Part shown: one piece after another, positions 42,722 through 53,249 of the stretch
Layout: each line of letters starts with the position of its first letter
Numbering within the stretch: position 1 is the first letter of the stretch
NCBI GenBank assembly: GCA_030849085.1
Contig: JASAOM010001059.1
Span: 62,001-126,000 of the forward strand
Length of the DNA stretch: 64,000 bases
Direction of reading: 5' to 3'
Source: Borovskyia barvae
Lineage: Eukaryota; Euglenozoa; Kinetoplastea; Trypanosomatida; Trypanosomatidae
Translations under genes and position numbers: made by a program
The notes under the pieces: model-generated
The model's database searches: none
What the model saw: the letters and a program-made list of their open reading frames with translations, nothing else
What the model was told of the DNA's origin: nothing

Positions 42722-45427
42722 ATGCGGCAGAATCAAGAGCCAGTTGCGCACACTGATGATTCTGGCAAAGGATGGTCTCACCACGAAGGCCCCCCTTTGA
42801 GACCTTCTGAACCCCGTTACATCCCATTTCCAGATGAACTATACCGTCTGCGTCATCGCTACCCCTGTCTCACAGAAAGTTTATTTATGGAATGTACTCG
42901 TTGCCATCAGTGGGTCGCCGTTCCTGTCCTACATGAAATTCCTGACGAAGTCATCAGTGCGCCCGTTTCGAGCAGCGCTGCGGGACTGGACGTTATCGGT
43001 GAACGAACTCGAGCGAAAGGTCCATTGCATCATTGCTTACAGGACCGCGGTCTCCGACGCGCAGAGGGAGGCAATAGTACCCCACAGTGGCATTCGCGTC
43101 GGCTACAGGAGAAACATTTCGATCTCTTCAGTGACGATGGTGATCGAGAAAGTGGTAATAGTTTTTCGAAAGCAGCCACAATCGCGGCTTCTGAGAGTGG
43201 CCATAGCGCTAGCAGTAATGGATCAGCGACTTCTTCCTCCTCCATCGGCTTCTTCCAATCACTGTTGGCCCAACTGCACAAGAATTCCAGCCCAACACGC
43301 CAACAAACAGCCGCAGAGGCTGCGGAGCCCAGCGGCAACGGCCGCACAAAAAAATGCCCTCCACCACCGCTGTACATTCCTAATCCAGATACTTTCATCT
43401 GCTCTGGATGGCAGTGCGCGTGGGATGCCGACACCCTAGCCGATCTTCGGGTGGAGTGGATGAAGAGCCTATACGCTGCCCTACCAGCCCCTTCAGCACC
43501 CTTGGAAGACGTATACGGGCTCACCTCGAGCACCTCCGTGCCTGAATCGCTGCACCAGCGGCGTTCGGCTCTCAACGCCGCCCTCGCTTCGGAACTTGAA
43601 GTTGGGCGTTACCGTCGGCGTTTCCGCGGGGGACAGCAGGGACCGCCTTGCAGACGGGGTGGTGAAGATGTCAAGGACGCTCTTCCCTCTCTTTCATTAC
43701 CGCAGTTGCTTCCAGGAGGAATAACGGCAGAGAAGGTGGAGGCAGTCGGTGGGGAATCATCAACACGTGAAGTGCCGCTTTCACGCCTCCATGCTGCGTG
43801 GGTGAAGGCCGCCGCGGCTCGCCTTCTCTGCGGAAGCAGGGGAATAAGGAATAGCAACGATACACCCCCAGGCGCAGAGGTGGACGGGGGTACCGAAGAT
43901 GCCACCCTAGGTCGACAAACTTCACAAGAGGAGGAAGAGGAGGAAGGTAGCGGCGCTATGTTGTCCGCGTTCTGCTGGGCTGTCTGTGATGCCTGTGGAA
44001 AACTGCGGCGCGTTGCGCAACCCTTTCCCGGCGGAGCCCCGTTTGTGTGTGCGATGGCAGTGACGACGTCTTGCTCCTGTAGAGCTACCCTGGATTGCGA
44101 AGGGTATTCCTCGCCCAATTCGAAAATAGAGAATGCCTGTAGTGTCTCGGAGGTGGAGGGACTTCTGCAGTGCAACATGAAATTGAGTGAGAGCGAACTG
44201 ATGTACGCCGCTCTCTCCTCTCCTTTCCTGCCATATCCATTAAAGACGCAAGTGGCATCGCGGTACACATGCCGTGGTGACATCACTGATGAAGCACAAA
44301 ACAACACTACTTATTACGGCAGGCGAGATGTTGAGCGGGTCCTCTTCGGCGAGCCGCTGCTGAGCACCATCTACCACAGCCTTGATCAGTCTCTTGCCCC
44401 GGATGCATCCAGCCCCACGAAAAGGCGAAGAAGGGTACCCTCGGCTCCCACACGAAATGTTTTGATGCGCACCCTTCCCGTTCTGCGAAACCTCGCCCGG
44501 ACAATTAAGAAAAGGGGCACCGGCACCTTTCTGCGGCAGCTCCTACTCACCCCGGCTGAGATTCAGGCGAAGCGCGAGGCGGTGATGCGGAACTCCTTCC
44601 TCAGCGGCGTGCAGTTAAAAGTGGAAGAAAAGAACTCAGATGAGGACGATCCAGGGAAGGGCGCCTCAGCGGAAGACAATGAAACTGTAGCTCACGTGCC
44701 CCTTTCCGCACGGCGAGTACAATCCAGCCGCGAAAATTCCTCAGCAACAGACGTCGACGGTGGCGGCGGTACCATGAAGCACACCATGGGCCATCTCCCT
44801 CAAGTACGCACACCCCCTAGGCAAGTAGGCCTCCACGCTTCGCCCGGTTCACCAGTGTCGTCCTCCTCCGCTACTGTTCCGATACCGCGATCTCGCCGAA
44901 CTACGGTGCCACCTGTGTCGGACGACCGAACAGGGCTTCCTCATCCGCGACGTCAACGAGAGGAAGAGGCTCCAAGTGAGATCTCCTCGGCGAAAGAGCT
45001 AACCACGGAAGTTAAGGAAGAGCCACCTCAGCAGAGGAGGCGGCGCACCGAGGGTAAAGCGACCGTCATCGAACCCTCTGTGGTGGCCGAAGTTGTCGTG
45101 GTGAAGGACGACGATGCTGATGAGGAAATTGCGGAGGTCACCACACCTGCGCCACGGCGCAGGGGAAGAGCGCGAGTTCGACCGTCAGAGAGCACTTCGG
45201 AAGCAACGAAATCACGGAGAACGGCCAGAACCCAGACAAAACCCAAGTATCGAGGCATGGATGAGGCAGCGGAGGTGGTGCACTGGGTGCAGTGTGACCA
45301 CTGCAGCAAATGGCGTATCGTGCCGCAGCGTATTTCACCGTCTGTCAAGTATTGGGAATGTGCCATGCGCTTCGATGAGGAACGAGGTCGACTTTCTACC
45401 TGCGACGACCCGGAAGATGCAGAATAA
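42722..45427 (+). CDS. Protein with three CW-type zinc-finger-like modules
   Basis: The 901-residue protein ends in a textbook CW domain: HWVQCDHCSKWRIVP, KYWECAM and STCDDPED, with zinc ligands starting at Cys858 and Cys861. CW domains bind methylated histone H3 lysine 4 in other eukaryotes. Two further modules look related. Near the N-terminus, MECTRCHQWVAVP (Cys58, Cys61) is followed after a low-complexity insert by FICSGWQCAWD. In the middle, CWAVCDACGKLRRVAQPF (Cys422, Cys425) is followed by PFVCAM and a Cys cluster. The linkers are Ser-rich, and residues about 640-850 are basic and disordered with acidic patches. A chromatin reader or scaffold is the best inference. The frame is open upstream to a GTG at 42566; the first ATG is 42722. 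Only the third module is unambiguous. Confidence 0.8.
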   Translation: MRQNQEPVAHTDDSGKGWSHHEGPPLRPSEPRYIPFPDELYRLRHRYPCLTESLFMECTRCHQWVAVPVLHEIPDEVISAPVSSSAAGLDVIGERTRAKGPLHHCLQDRGLRRAEGGNSTPQWHSRRLQEKHFDLFSDDGDRESGNSFSKAATIAASESGHSASSNGSATSSSSIGFFQSLLAQLHKNSSPTRQQTAAEAAEPSGNGRTKKCPPPPLYIPNPDTFICSGWQCAWDADTLADLRVEWMKSLYAALPAPSAPLEDVYGLTSSTSVPESLHQRRSALNAALASELEVGRYRRRFRGGQQGPPCRRGGEDVKDALPSLSLPQLLPGGITAEKVEAVGGESSTREVPLSRLHAAWVKAAAARLLCGSRGIRNSNDTPPGAEVDGGTEDATLGRQTSQEEEEEEGSGAMLSAFCWAVCDACGKLRRVAQPFPGGAPFVCAMAVTTSCSCRATLDCEGYSSPNSKIENACSVSEVEGLLQCNMKLSESELMYAALSSPFLPYPLKTQVASRYTCRGDITDEAQNNTTYYGRRDVERVLFGEPLLSTIYHSLDQSLAPDASSPTKRRRRVPSAPTRNVLMRTLPVLRNLARTIKKRGTGTFLRQLLLTPAEIQAKREAVMRNSFLSGVQLKVEEKNSDEDDPGKGASAEDNETVAHVPLSARRVQSSRENSSATDVDGGGGTMKHTMGHLPQVRTPPRQVGLHASPGSPVSSSSATVPIPRSRRTTVPPVSDDRTGLPHPRRQREEEAPSEISSAKELTTEVKEEPPQQRRRRTEGKATVIEPSVVAEVVVVKDDDADEEIAEVTTPAPRRRGRARVRPSESTSEATKSRRTARTQTKPKYRGMDEAAEVVHWVQCDHCSKWRIVPQRISPSVKYWECAMRFDEERGRLSTCDDPEDAE

Positions 45428-46627
45428 ACATCGTAAGCGACGCCAAAGAAGGCTTGAGGAGGACTGGAGCAGGTGTTCTAGATAGAGAGAGTGTGTCTGA
45501 GTACTTGTGTGTGGGCTTGTGATAAAAGATTTCGAAGGAGTGGGTGATAGGGCTCTCTGCTTCAGATTTCCCGTATAACGCCCTCGCGCTTTTTTCCCCA
45601 TGTCCCCGATCTTTTCCCAACAACGGCAGTAAGACTTAGATGCTCCAGTACTCTAGGGAAGTAAGCAAGTATCAACGTGTTTGCATATATTTATATATGA
45701 TCGTCAAGCACACAACTTCGCCGGTGCTTTCTGCTAGGCTTGCATCCATAAACCTGGATGCCTCCTTGCGAAGCCTCCGCCGCGCGGTGCATCCATCTCA
45801 CAGGTTTCTTTATGGCCGGCCTCCCCCCAGCCCCCTACGCTTCTTCTCAATGTTCATCCTCCATGTGTGTTCAGCGTGATCGACTCATTCCCGCGGAGCT
45901 GGTGTGCAGTGGGTAGGAGGAAAGGGGAGAGGTAGTCGTCAGGGAAGGGCTCGTGACGCCTCTGGAACGGCGCTGTGGTTATTTCTTCTTTATTTTTGTT
46001 GTTGATGTGATCTCCTTGACCCAAACTCCGCCCCCTGAGATTCTATATATATATATATTGAATCCACGGCACTGGCTGTTCTACCTCCTCCCTCTCTCCC
46101 TCGCGTCTTCGTCTTCGCTCATCTGCTCTGCCTTTCTTCATGATTCCCCCCCTTCCTTCTTCTTCATTCGCATCTCCTGGATGATGATCGGAAACCCATT
46201 TTCCTCCGCGCAAGTTTTACGTCGGTCGATCTTCCTCTCCGAAAATTGGTTTGCCTTCACTCCCTTTTTCCCCCGCTCGTATGCGTGTTGCTGAAAGCGG
46301 TGCGTAACACACAGGTTCACTAGCACCTCTCCCCTCCCTCCTCGGGTTTCCAGACCTCATAGTTCTCATTGCTCGCTTTTTGCAAGACAACAACTTTTTT
46401 TTGCTGATCAGCGTTTTCTTTTCACGCGTGTTAGTACAACAGTGCTGCTACTTGGATTCCTTTTCTTTTTGCCGCTATTTTGGAGTTGGTACCGTTCTCT
46501 CTCTCTTTTCTGCGGTCGAATCAGTTTCACCGACCCCCTTCTTCGCGCAGCTTCATCCTCCTGATTCTCTCCCCCCTCCTCCACAGATTCATTAAAGTAC
46601 GTTTCTCTGGGCGCACGCTCGGCACCC
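45428..46627. other. Spacer before the Mis18/Yippee-like gene
   Basis: No gene is supported. A TA run lies at 46044-46058. C/T tracts are frequent, and the last (about 46557-46583) is followed by AG at 46585-46586, leaving a 41-base leader. Confidence 0.5.
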
Positions 46628-48967
46628 ATGGAAGACACCACGAATATCACGTATTTATCCGTTAGTGACACGCCCACGCCATCTTCACCGCCTACTAGCG
46701 ATGGTGCACCGTACATCACCTGCTTTGCGTGCTCCCGGTGTGAGTACCCTATCTGCGACAGTAATGACCTTATTCTCCAACCCATCCGGCAGGGTACTGG
46801 GGCACACGTGTTTGCGTATTGCTTAGACGGACTGCTCGACATGGAGGATCAGCAAGTGCCGTGCTACAGTGCAGCCGATATGATTCAAACTTCTGCGGTC
46901 GTATCGGAGGATCTGATGGAAGTTCCTTTGTCTCCAGCAGCCCAAGTTGTTGCGTTAGAGTCTATCGTGCAGTCTCGCAAGAACTGGGTTCGGCAGCGCA
47001 GCGTTCTCCACGACCGACTTCCGGAGTCTCAACCGATGGCAGCGACGGCGACGGGGCGCGCGTCGAACTCGACGCTGGCGGCTAGAAGTGACGGAGGAGG
47101 GCTGCACGGCGAGCCTCCACGGTCTTCATCTCCTGTAGGTACCGACCTTTCCGAGGCGATCGGCTCCCCCGCCTCCACGGCCACGCAGGCTGCGCCCATC
47201 GTGCGGCGTTATGGGGATCTCTCGGAAAGTCGCATCGACCTCGTTTGTGTAAAAGAGAGCGTGCTAGAGTTGGGGCTGCAAGTATGTACCCAAGATCGCA
47301 GTGCAGTGGCAATGGAGATCGGCGACCCGGCCGAATCGGGGCACGCAGCTGATGGAAGCAGTCATAGCGTTCACGAGGGCAGCGGAGAAGGGCATGCCAA
47401 TGTGCCGAAGCCCACTGTGATAAGTGAAGCAAGCTTTTCTCGCATACCCGCGGATGTTATGCGGGTTGCGACTGCCGCTGTGGTCGACACTGTGTGGTCT
47501 AGCCCGGGCAATCTCCAATTACGAGAAGAATACGTGGAGGTGAACCGATCTACTCTCTCCGCTCGTGCGTCCTGGTTCCGAAACTACCAGTGCGTCAGCA
47601 AAGTTCAATGTCCTGACTGCCACCAGGCGCTCGGATTCATGTTTCACATCTTAGATGCCGAGGCAGTGTCACAGAAAACGTGTGAGGCGGATGAGCGAGG
47701 AAAAGTCTCACAAGAAGAGCAAGGGGCGAAACGATCCGGCACTCCAGAACCTTTGTTTACCCGTCTCGGTGGCGATAGGGTCAGCCTCCGCGAGAGTGGC
47801 ACAGATGGCTCCAGCAGTAACATCACTACCTCCACACCAGCGGAGGAAGCGCGGGTGCCTTGCGCGAAGAAGACTCGAGGCGAGGATGATGTGCAATACA
47901 CCTCTACCAGTGTACCTCATAGCCGGCGAGCAACGCATCGAAGCGGGGGGTATGCTGGTGACGTTCATTATCTTGACGGTGCCTTGAGAAGGGGCCCGCA
48001 AGATCCGATGGACAACAGTACGCCACTGCTTGGCGAAGACGGAGAAGTGGATGACGATGCTGTGAAAGCGACACCCGCGCGGTTTGTCGGGCTAGAGCTC
48101 AAGCGTGTGGTGCAGCGGCAACGAACGCTTCGTCAATTTCAGGATCGTTACAGCAAATCGCGTGATCTGCAAACGTTTCGGGGCCTTTTCCCCGAAGCGG
48201 AGGAGCTGCAGAGCCTCTATTGTCGTCTGTTGGGTTTGCGCACCCAGGTGGAAATCTACAACAGCCTACTGCGTCGGCACAAGGAGCAGAATGATGTCCA
48301 ACTGGCGCTGCTCAACAGCAGCCGGCTTCGGATTCAGACCTATGATGAAAAGGTGCAAACCATGCAGCAGATCATCGAGGCGCAGCGACTCCAGATGTCA
48401 ATGCAGGCGCAGCGACTGCAGGTCCAAGAAGAAGAAGTTCAGTGTAGTAAACGGCGGTGCGCTATGCAAGAGCGCCAGATCGGTATGGAACAGCTACTGC
48501 GCAGCCAGCAGAGCTCCATTATTGAATCTCAGAAAAAACAACTTCAGCTGCTCAAGTCTCACTTTCAGGCGACCCAGGAACAGGCGATACTTGCGAAGCC
48601 ATGTGAAGATCCATTGGACGTGCACCCTCCCCCACCCTACGGTAGATTCGGCAATGGTGAGGGTTTATTTTCGGCCGATCTCTCTGTTGTACCCATCTTC
48701 AGAGACACCATTCGCCGTGTGGATCGTGCGCGAGACGCGTCGGATGACGTAGCCGCCACTTCTGATGGCGAAAAAGGAAAGCCGAGGGAAGCTGTGGAGA
48801 CGTTGCCGGTCGAAGAGGTCGCGCGAGCGCATGCGGGCAGTTCAGGTACACCGCCCGTACACCTCTGTGGAATTCCAGCATCCGCTGCTCGCCCACCTAC
48901 CGCCGGTACAGCTAACCTAAAGGCCACTTCTTTCGATTCGTTTCCTTCTACCTCTCCCCCTGAATGA
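46628..48967 (+). CDS. Mis18/Yippee-like zinc-binding protein with C-terminal coiled coil
   Basis: The 779-residue protein has two CxxC knuckles in the context typical of the Yippee/Mis18 fold: CFACSRCEYPICDSND (Cys35, Cys38) and VQCPDCHQALGFMFHIL (Cys328, Cys331). In Mis18 and Yippee the two knuckles are about 50 residues apart; here about 290 residues intervene, mostly Ser/Gly/Pro-rich, with the segment REEYVEVNRSTLSARASWFRNY leading into the second. From about residue 490 to 660 a long Gln/Arg-rich coiled coil follows (EIYNSLLRRHKEQ, QTMQQIIEAQRLQ). Mis18 proteins license CENP-A loading, whereas Yippee proteins have other roles; kinetoplastids are known to lack CENP-A. Function is therefore open. 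The ATG follows a good splice acceptor. Confidence 0.68.
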   Translation: MEDTTNITYLSVSDTPTPSSPPTSDGAPYITCFACSRCEYPICDSNDLILQPIRQGTGAHVFAYCLDGLLDMEDQQVPCYSAADMIQTSAVVSEDLMEVPLSPAAQVVALESIVQSRKNWVRQRSVLHDRLPESQPMAATATGRASNSTLAARSDGGGLHGEPPRSSSPVGTDLSEAIGSPASTATQAAPIVRRYGDLSESRIDLVCVKESVLELGLQVCTQDRSAVAMEIGDPAESGHAADGSSHSVHEGSGEGHANVPKPTVISEASFSRIPADVMRVATAAVVDTVWSSPGNLQLREEYVEVNRSTLSARASWFRNYQCVSKVQCPDCHQALGFMFHILDAEAVSQKTCEADERGKVSQEEQGAKRSGTPEPLFTRLGGDRVSLRESGTDGSSSNITTSTPAEEARVPCAKKTRGEDDVQYTSTSVPHSRRATHRSGGYAGDVHYLDGALRRGPQDPMDNSTPLLGEDGEVDDDAVKATPARFVGLELKRVVQRQRTLRQFQDRYSKSRDLQTFRGLFPEAEELQSLYCRLLGLRTQVEIYNSLLRRHKEQNDVQLALLNSSRLRIQTYDEKVQTMQQIIEAQRLQMSMQAQRLQVQEEEVQCSKRRCAMQERQIGMEQLLRSQQSSIIESQKKQLQLLKSHFQATQEQAILAKPCEDPLDVHPPPPYGRFGNGEGLFSADLSVVPIFRDTIRRVDRARDASDDVAATSDGEKGKPREAVETLPVEEVARAHAGSSGTPPVHLCGIPASAARPPTAGTANLKATSFDSFPSTSPPE

Positions 48968-50494
48968 GTATCGACGAAGTGGAGAAAACCCGAAAGGCAC
49001 TCTAACATACGGCCGAAAAGCCGGGAGGGCTGGACTTGGGGCACCATTTCAACGAAGTCGGACCGTGAGACCGTTCGGCTCCCCTCCGTCGTTTCTTTTG
49101 CGGCACGTGTGTGTGTTTGGGCGGGTGTAGACCCTCCACCTCTTCTTTTTCCCAGTGCATGCTTACTCCTCCCGCGTGCATACAATGGTCTTCATGGAAA
49201 TCACCGGTGGCGATATGGACCAGCGAAGAGAACGCCGTATGATGCGTACTCTTCTGCTCTATATGCGCCGATAGACACGCGCACGCTCCTGCCCCCCCCC
49301 CTCCCTTCCTCACCCCCGTTCAATCTGATATACGCGAGTCTATGCCCGTACAACAGAATTTGCCGTCTTTCCGACGCCTCTGTTGTGTTTTTCTATATAT
49401 ATATATATGCATATTTTTGCGCTCTGTGTGTCTCCATAATATTATCATGTTGAGGAGAACGGGGGGAGGATGAACGACACTACTGCTGAGGAAGTGTCGT
49501 GCATGGCTAGGTGAAGGAGGAAGAGGAGCGTTTGGGGCCGGGGGAGGGGTTGAGGAAGCTTTGTTCCACGTGCATTGGTAATCGTCAGAACTTGCCACCA
49601 GTTGCCATTACCACCCTTTCAATATCATGCGCTTGCGTAGCTCCAGATGATATAAAGGAGGAAACGAACTATCTTGAGAGGGGACACGTCCGTTTTCTTC
49701 TTTCCTTCCCTCACCCCTCCCCCTTTTGCCTCACTATCAGCCCTGAACAAAAAGAGCAAGGGGTGGAAGGGGTGCACAGCACACTTGAAGCGCGCTGTAT
49801 CTTAGCGACTTTTCATGACTGAGAGAGGGAAGAAGGAGTGCATAGCTTCCTCCACTTTTCTGATGTGGTTCTATATATATATATACGGCCGTTTCTAACT
49901 GCCGCGTAAGCGTTCGGCGCCTGTGTGTGGCAAAGGGGGATGAAAGCTGCGTCTCAGGAACTCTACCACGGTGGCCTGCCTATCGCACCCTTCTTCTTCT
50001 CACGGCTTACATCACTTTCTGTTCGTCGGAGGCGCGTGTTGCATACTTTTAGGTCCGAGAATGGAAGTTACGCTATCCTTTCCCCCTCTCCGTTTCCTCC
50101 TGGGAGCCTTAGCCTCTTTCGCCTGTTTTGCTGTCTACCCCCCACCCCTCTTTCCTCTTCTACTTCCTCCATCTCTCCCCTTTGCCGCCCGCCGCTAAAC
50201 GTATCAAGGGTGAGCTCTGCGGTGCACAGAAAGGGAAGGGGGAGTGGAAGAGAGAGCAAGGTTTCCTGACCTCATTCTGCATTTATCGTATCTCGCCTCC
50301 CCACTGTGAGGCATTTCATCTCCTCACGTGTACACGCTACTTTCCATCCCCTCCCCTCTTTCTTCCTCTCGTAACGCTGCATTATTTTTTGTTTTGGCCC
50401 TTCTCCTTCACCTCCACTTCGGAGACTGCTGCATGGGCGAGTGAGGAGAGGAGGTAGGGAAGCATAATCAGCTACCTTTTCTATTTTCCTACGC
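48968..50494. other. Spacer before the 294-residue coiled-coil gene
   Basis: No gene is supported. TA runs lie at 49394-49408 and 49872-49885. C/T tracts precede AGs near 50424 and 50470. With the former, a three-codon uORF (ATG at 50432) would be in the leader. Confidence 0.5.
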
Positions 50495-51379
50495 ATGAAT
50501 CCACAACCCTCCGGCACAGGGACCTCCATGAGGGTGCCCCAGGAAGTGGTGCCTTCCGAGACAAAAACCTCCGTTGAAGCCAGCAGTGACGCCATTTCCA
50601 CCAGTGCTTCCTCAACGACAGACTTCGAAAACCTCGAAAATGAACCCAAGGATGTGCTGATCCAGCGTGTACACGCCCTGGTGCGCCAACTGAAAATTCG
50701 CAACAGTGACTGTGCACGGTTGCTAGAAGAGCGTCAGCAGCTGCTACCACTGCGCGAGAAATGCGCGTCACAAAAGGAAATGATATTGGTCCTACGAGAG
50801 GAGCTGCAAGTCGCGCAGGTGCAGTGCGAATCCGTAAAGGAGGCCATGGAACAGATGCAGCGTCAGCAGCGCGACAAGGAACACAACGATCGAGTCGCTA
50901 CCGCGAAACAGGCCATCGGCGGTGGGCAAAGCTCTTCGGGGAATAGAAGCAACGCAGGAAGAGGCCCAGGTTCACAGGCATCGCCATGTGTCTTAGGCTC
51001 CTCTGCTGCCGAGAAGCGTGGCACGGGCCGCGCACCGGGTGGCACTGTAGTTAGCACTACCTCAGGCCCTCAGATCCTCTACGACAGCTCAGACATCTCC
51101 TCGGTGGGCTTCAGCCTGGCGGCCAAGCTGCCCTATGACTTTCTGGGTGGCGCTGGTGGACAACAGCAGTATCTTACCTCTAAAGATCCTGTCTCCAGAG
51201 TGCGCACAGGGGAGCAGGCTGAGGGCATTGACGACAGCTCTGAAGATGCTCAAGTACGGCGTACCATGGAGGTCGCCATGGATGCGGCGAAGTTGGATGC
51301 GAAACTGGCCAATCAGGAAGAAAAGGAGCATGCGGCACTGATGGCGCGTATCAAGGCGCTGCGCGATGGGCACCATTAG
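50495..51379 (+). CDS. Coiled-coil protein of unknown function
   Basis: The 294-residue protein has a Ser/Thr-rich N-terminus, then a likely coiled coil from about residue 48 to 135 (DVLIQRVHALVRQLKIRN, LREELQVAQVQCESVKEAM). A Gly/Ser-rich middle follows. The C-terminus has a short conserved-looking segment, ILYDSSDISSVGFSLAAKLPYDFLGG, and a final charged helix. There is no signal peptide, membrane segment or recognised domain. I do not recognise the family; a cytoskeletal or trafficking scaffold is possible, without direct support. Confidence 0.65.
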   Translation: MNPQPSGTGTSMRVPQEVVPSETKTSVEASSDAISTSASSTTDFENLENEPKDVLIQRVHALVRQLKIRNSDCARLLEERQQLLPLREKCASQKEMILVLREELQVAQVQCESVKEAMEQMQRQQRDKEHNDRVATAKQAIGGGQSSSGNRSNAGRGPGSQASPCVLGSSAAEKRGTGRAPGGTVVSTTSGPQILYDSSDISSVGFSLAAKLPYDFLGGAGGQQQYLTSKDPVSRVRTGEQAEGIDDSSEDAQVRRTMEVAMDAAKLDAKLANQEEKEHAALMARIKALRDGHH

Positions 51380-53249
51380 TAGAGGAGTAACACCTCCAAA
51401 GATTACGTTTCGTGCGCCGCCGCCCCCCCCCCCTTTCCCTCCGAATAGCATTCGTGTTTTTGCGTGCCACATGCAGTGCCAGCGCCTTTGGCAATGGTAT
51501 TCATGACCCTTTGTGAGTGGATACCTAAAGGCATGCCTTGTGGTTTGACTCTCTCCCATCATCCCAGGTACCCTATCGACATCTTCTGGTTTGAACGTGG
51601 CATTATACAAAACAGTGTTCCTATCCACAGCCTTTTTTTGAAGCCCCTTCCCACACTTCTCTACGGACAGCCTAGAAGGCAGCTGCGCCTCCTCCCCCCC
51701 CCCTCACCCCCTGGGACTTCAAGTCAACGTGTCGAGATGACGTATTTCAGTGGAGCTCGTTGCGCTCGGCATGACTTCTTTTCCCCCCGGGTGTTTATCT
51801 GTATGTCTCTCTCTGTGTGAGGAGGGGTTGGGGGGGTTACGAAAAGCAAGGGAACGTCCGCCATCCCAGCAGAAATTCGACTGTTCAAAGGCGTGTTCAC
51901 CTGAAAAACTCGCAGATTTGTTTTACAGAGGGTGTCTCTTGGCGAAAAGAAGAATCGCCCACGTTCGAAGTTCCCTTCCTTTTTCTCCCCCCTCCCCTCC
52001 CTTTGTCTGGTTCTATTGAAGGAGTTTGAAACAAATGCTGCTCGAGTACCGTCCCTTTGGATCTAGAAGATACCATGCTGGATGCTGCCGCCTTTTTGTG
52101 GTGGTGGTGGTGGTGGTTGACGCTGTTCGTCGAATTGGTTCGAATGTGCAACGGAGGTGTGCGTCTTCTGAGCTTGGCGGATTCCGTGAAAAATGAAAAC
52201 AGAGGGAGGCGAAGGAACGGCAGTCCACATTTTTTCTCCATCTGATCCCCCAATGAGGTGCTCTTTTTCGTCTGCACAGGTACATACCCCTTTACTATTT
52301 TTACCTTTCTCTTGCCTTTTGCTTCTCTTCATTCGTCCGTTCGTCCTTGCAGCCGTCCTCCGTTCTCGCCTCTTTATGTGTGTGTAAAGTGCGCACGCAC
52401 GTGTGCTCAGAGAAAAGCTCTTTAAAAAATGAAATACCAAAATACCTTACCGGAGGGTTTCATCGTTGCCTACGGTCTCGGGGGGGGGGGGGGGATCTCG
52501 TAGAAAGGCCCCACCGACGATGTGAAGCGACCTCATGGTAGCCGGTGGAGGATTTGTTCGAAGCGTTTAGTTTTGCTGCCGTTGACGATGTTATCTGCCT
52601 CATGGAACGCCTATATATATACATATTTGTGTGTGTGTGTGTCCTTAGAATTGGGGAGGGCTGGGGGAGGGGAGAGTCGTGTGGAACTTTTGGAATCGCT
52701 GGTGTTTCCTTCCGCTGCCACGCCCCTTTCCCCCTCTTCGTTTCACCATCATGATGTTGTGAACTTCCTTTTTCCGACCTCTGAATCGAATCCTCTCTTG
52801 TTCTCTTTTTTTTGTCTTGGAGTGGGTACTCGTGGGCTCACACGGCTGAGAGTGTCTATATTTTTTCTGGCTTCAGTTTCCGGTGCTTAGAGCACGCAGA
52901 ACGAGGCTTTCCGCTCTTCACTTCTTTTTTTTTCAGAGCACTGACAACGTCATTCTCCAATACAATATATATATATATATATATATTCCTTTGTGAAATA
53001 CTATCGGCGGCGCACTATCTACTTTGGGAAAGTGAAACTCCTTGCCTCTTGGCTGCATGACCTTCCGTTGTTTGTTGATCAGCGGCCACGTTCAGAGGGG
53101 TGTGGGTGTTGTGTCGCTGGAAGAGGTTCTTTGCCATTGACCGTCCCGCTCGTACGCCTAACGCCCCCCCCCCCCCCTCTATACCTTCTCGGATTGGTAT
53201 GTCCTTTTTTCCCTGTGCTGAAAAAGAAATTCGTTGAAACAATTAGAGA
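51380..53249. other. Spacer before the first type I membrane protein gene
   Basis: No gene is supported. It contains a (GGT)n patch at about 52098-52118, a run of 15 G at 52480-52494, TA stretches at about 52612-52620 and 52965-52986, a C15 run at 53164-53178, and a splice-acceptor-like tract (about 53195-53218) followed by AG at 53225-53226, 23 bases before the next ATG. Confidence 0.5.
52965..52986. repeat. (AT)11 microsatellite
   Basis: A perfect alternating AT run about 265 bases upstream of the membrane protein gene at 53250. Confidence 0.9.

Noticed and set aside
52125-52150. tRNA B-box-like bases near GGTTCGAATG
   Set aside because: No matching A box, acceptor stem or T-arm pairing around it.
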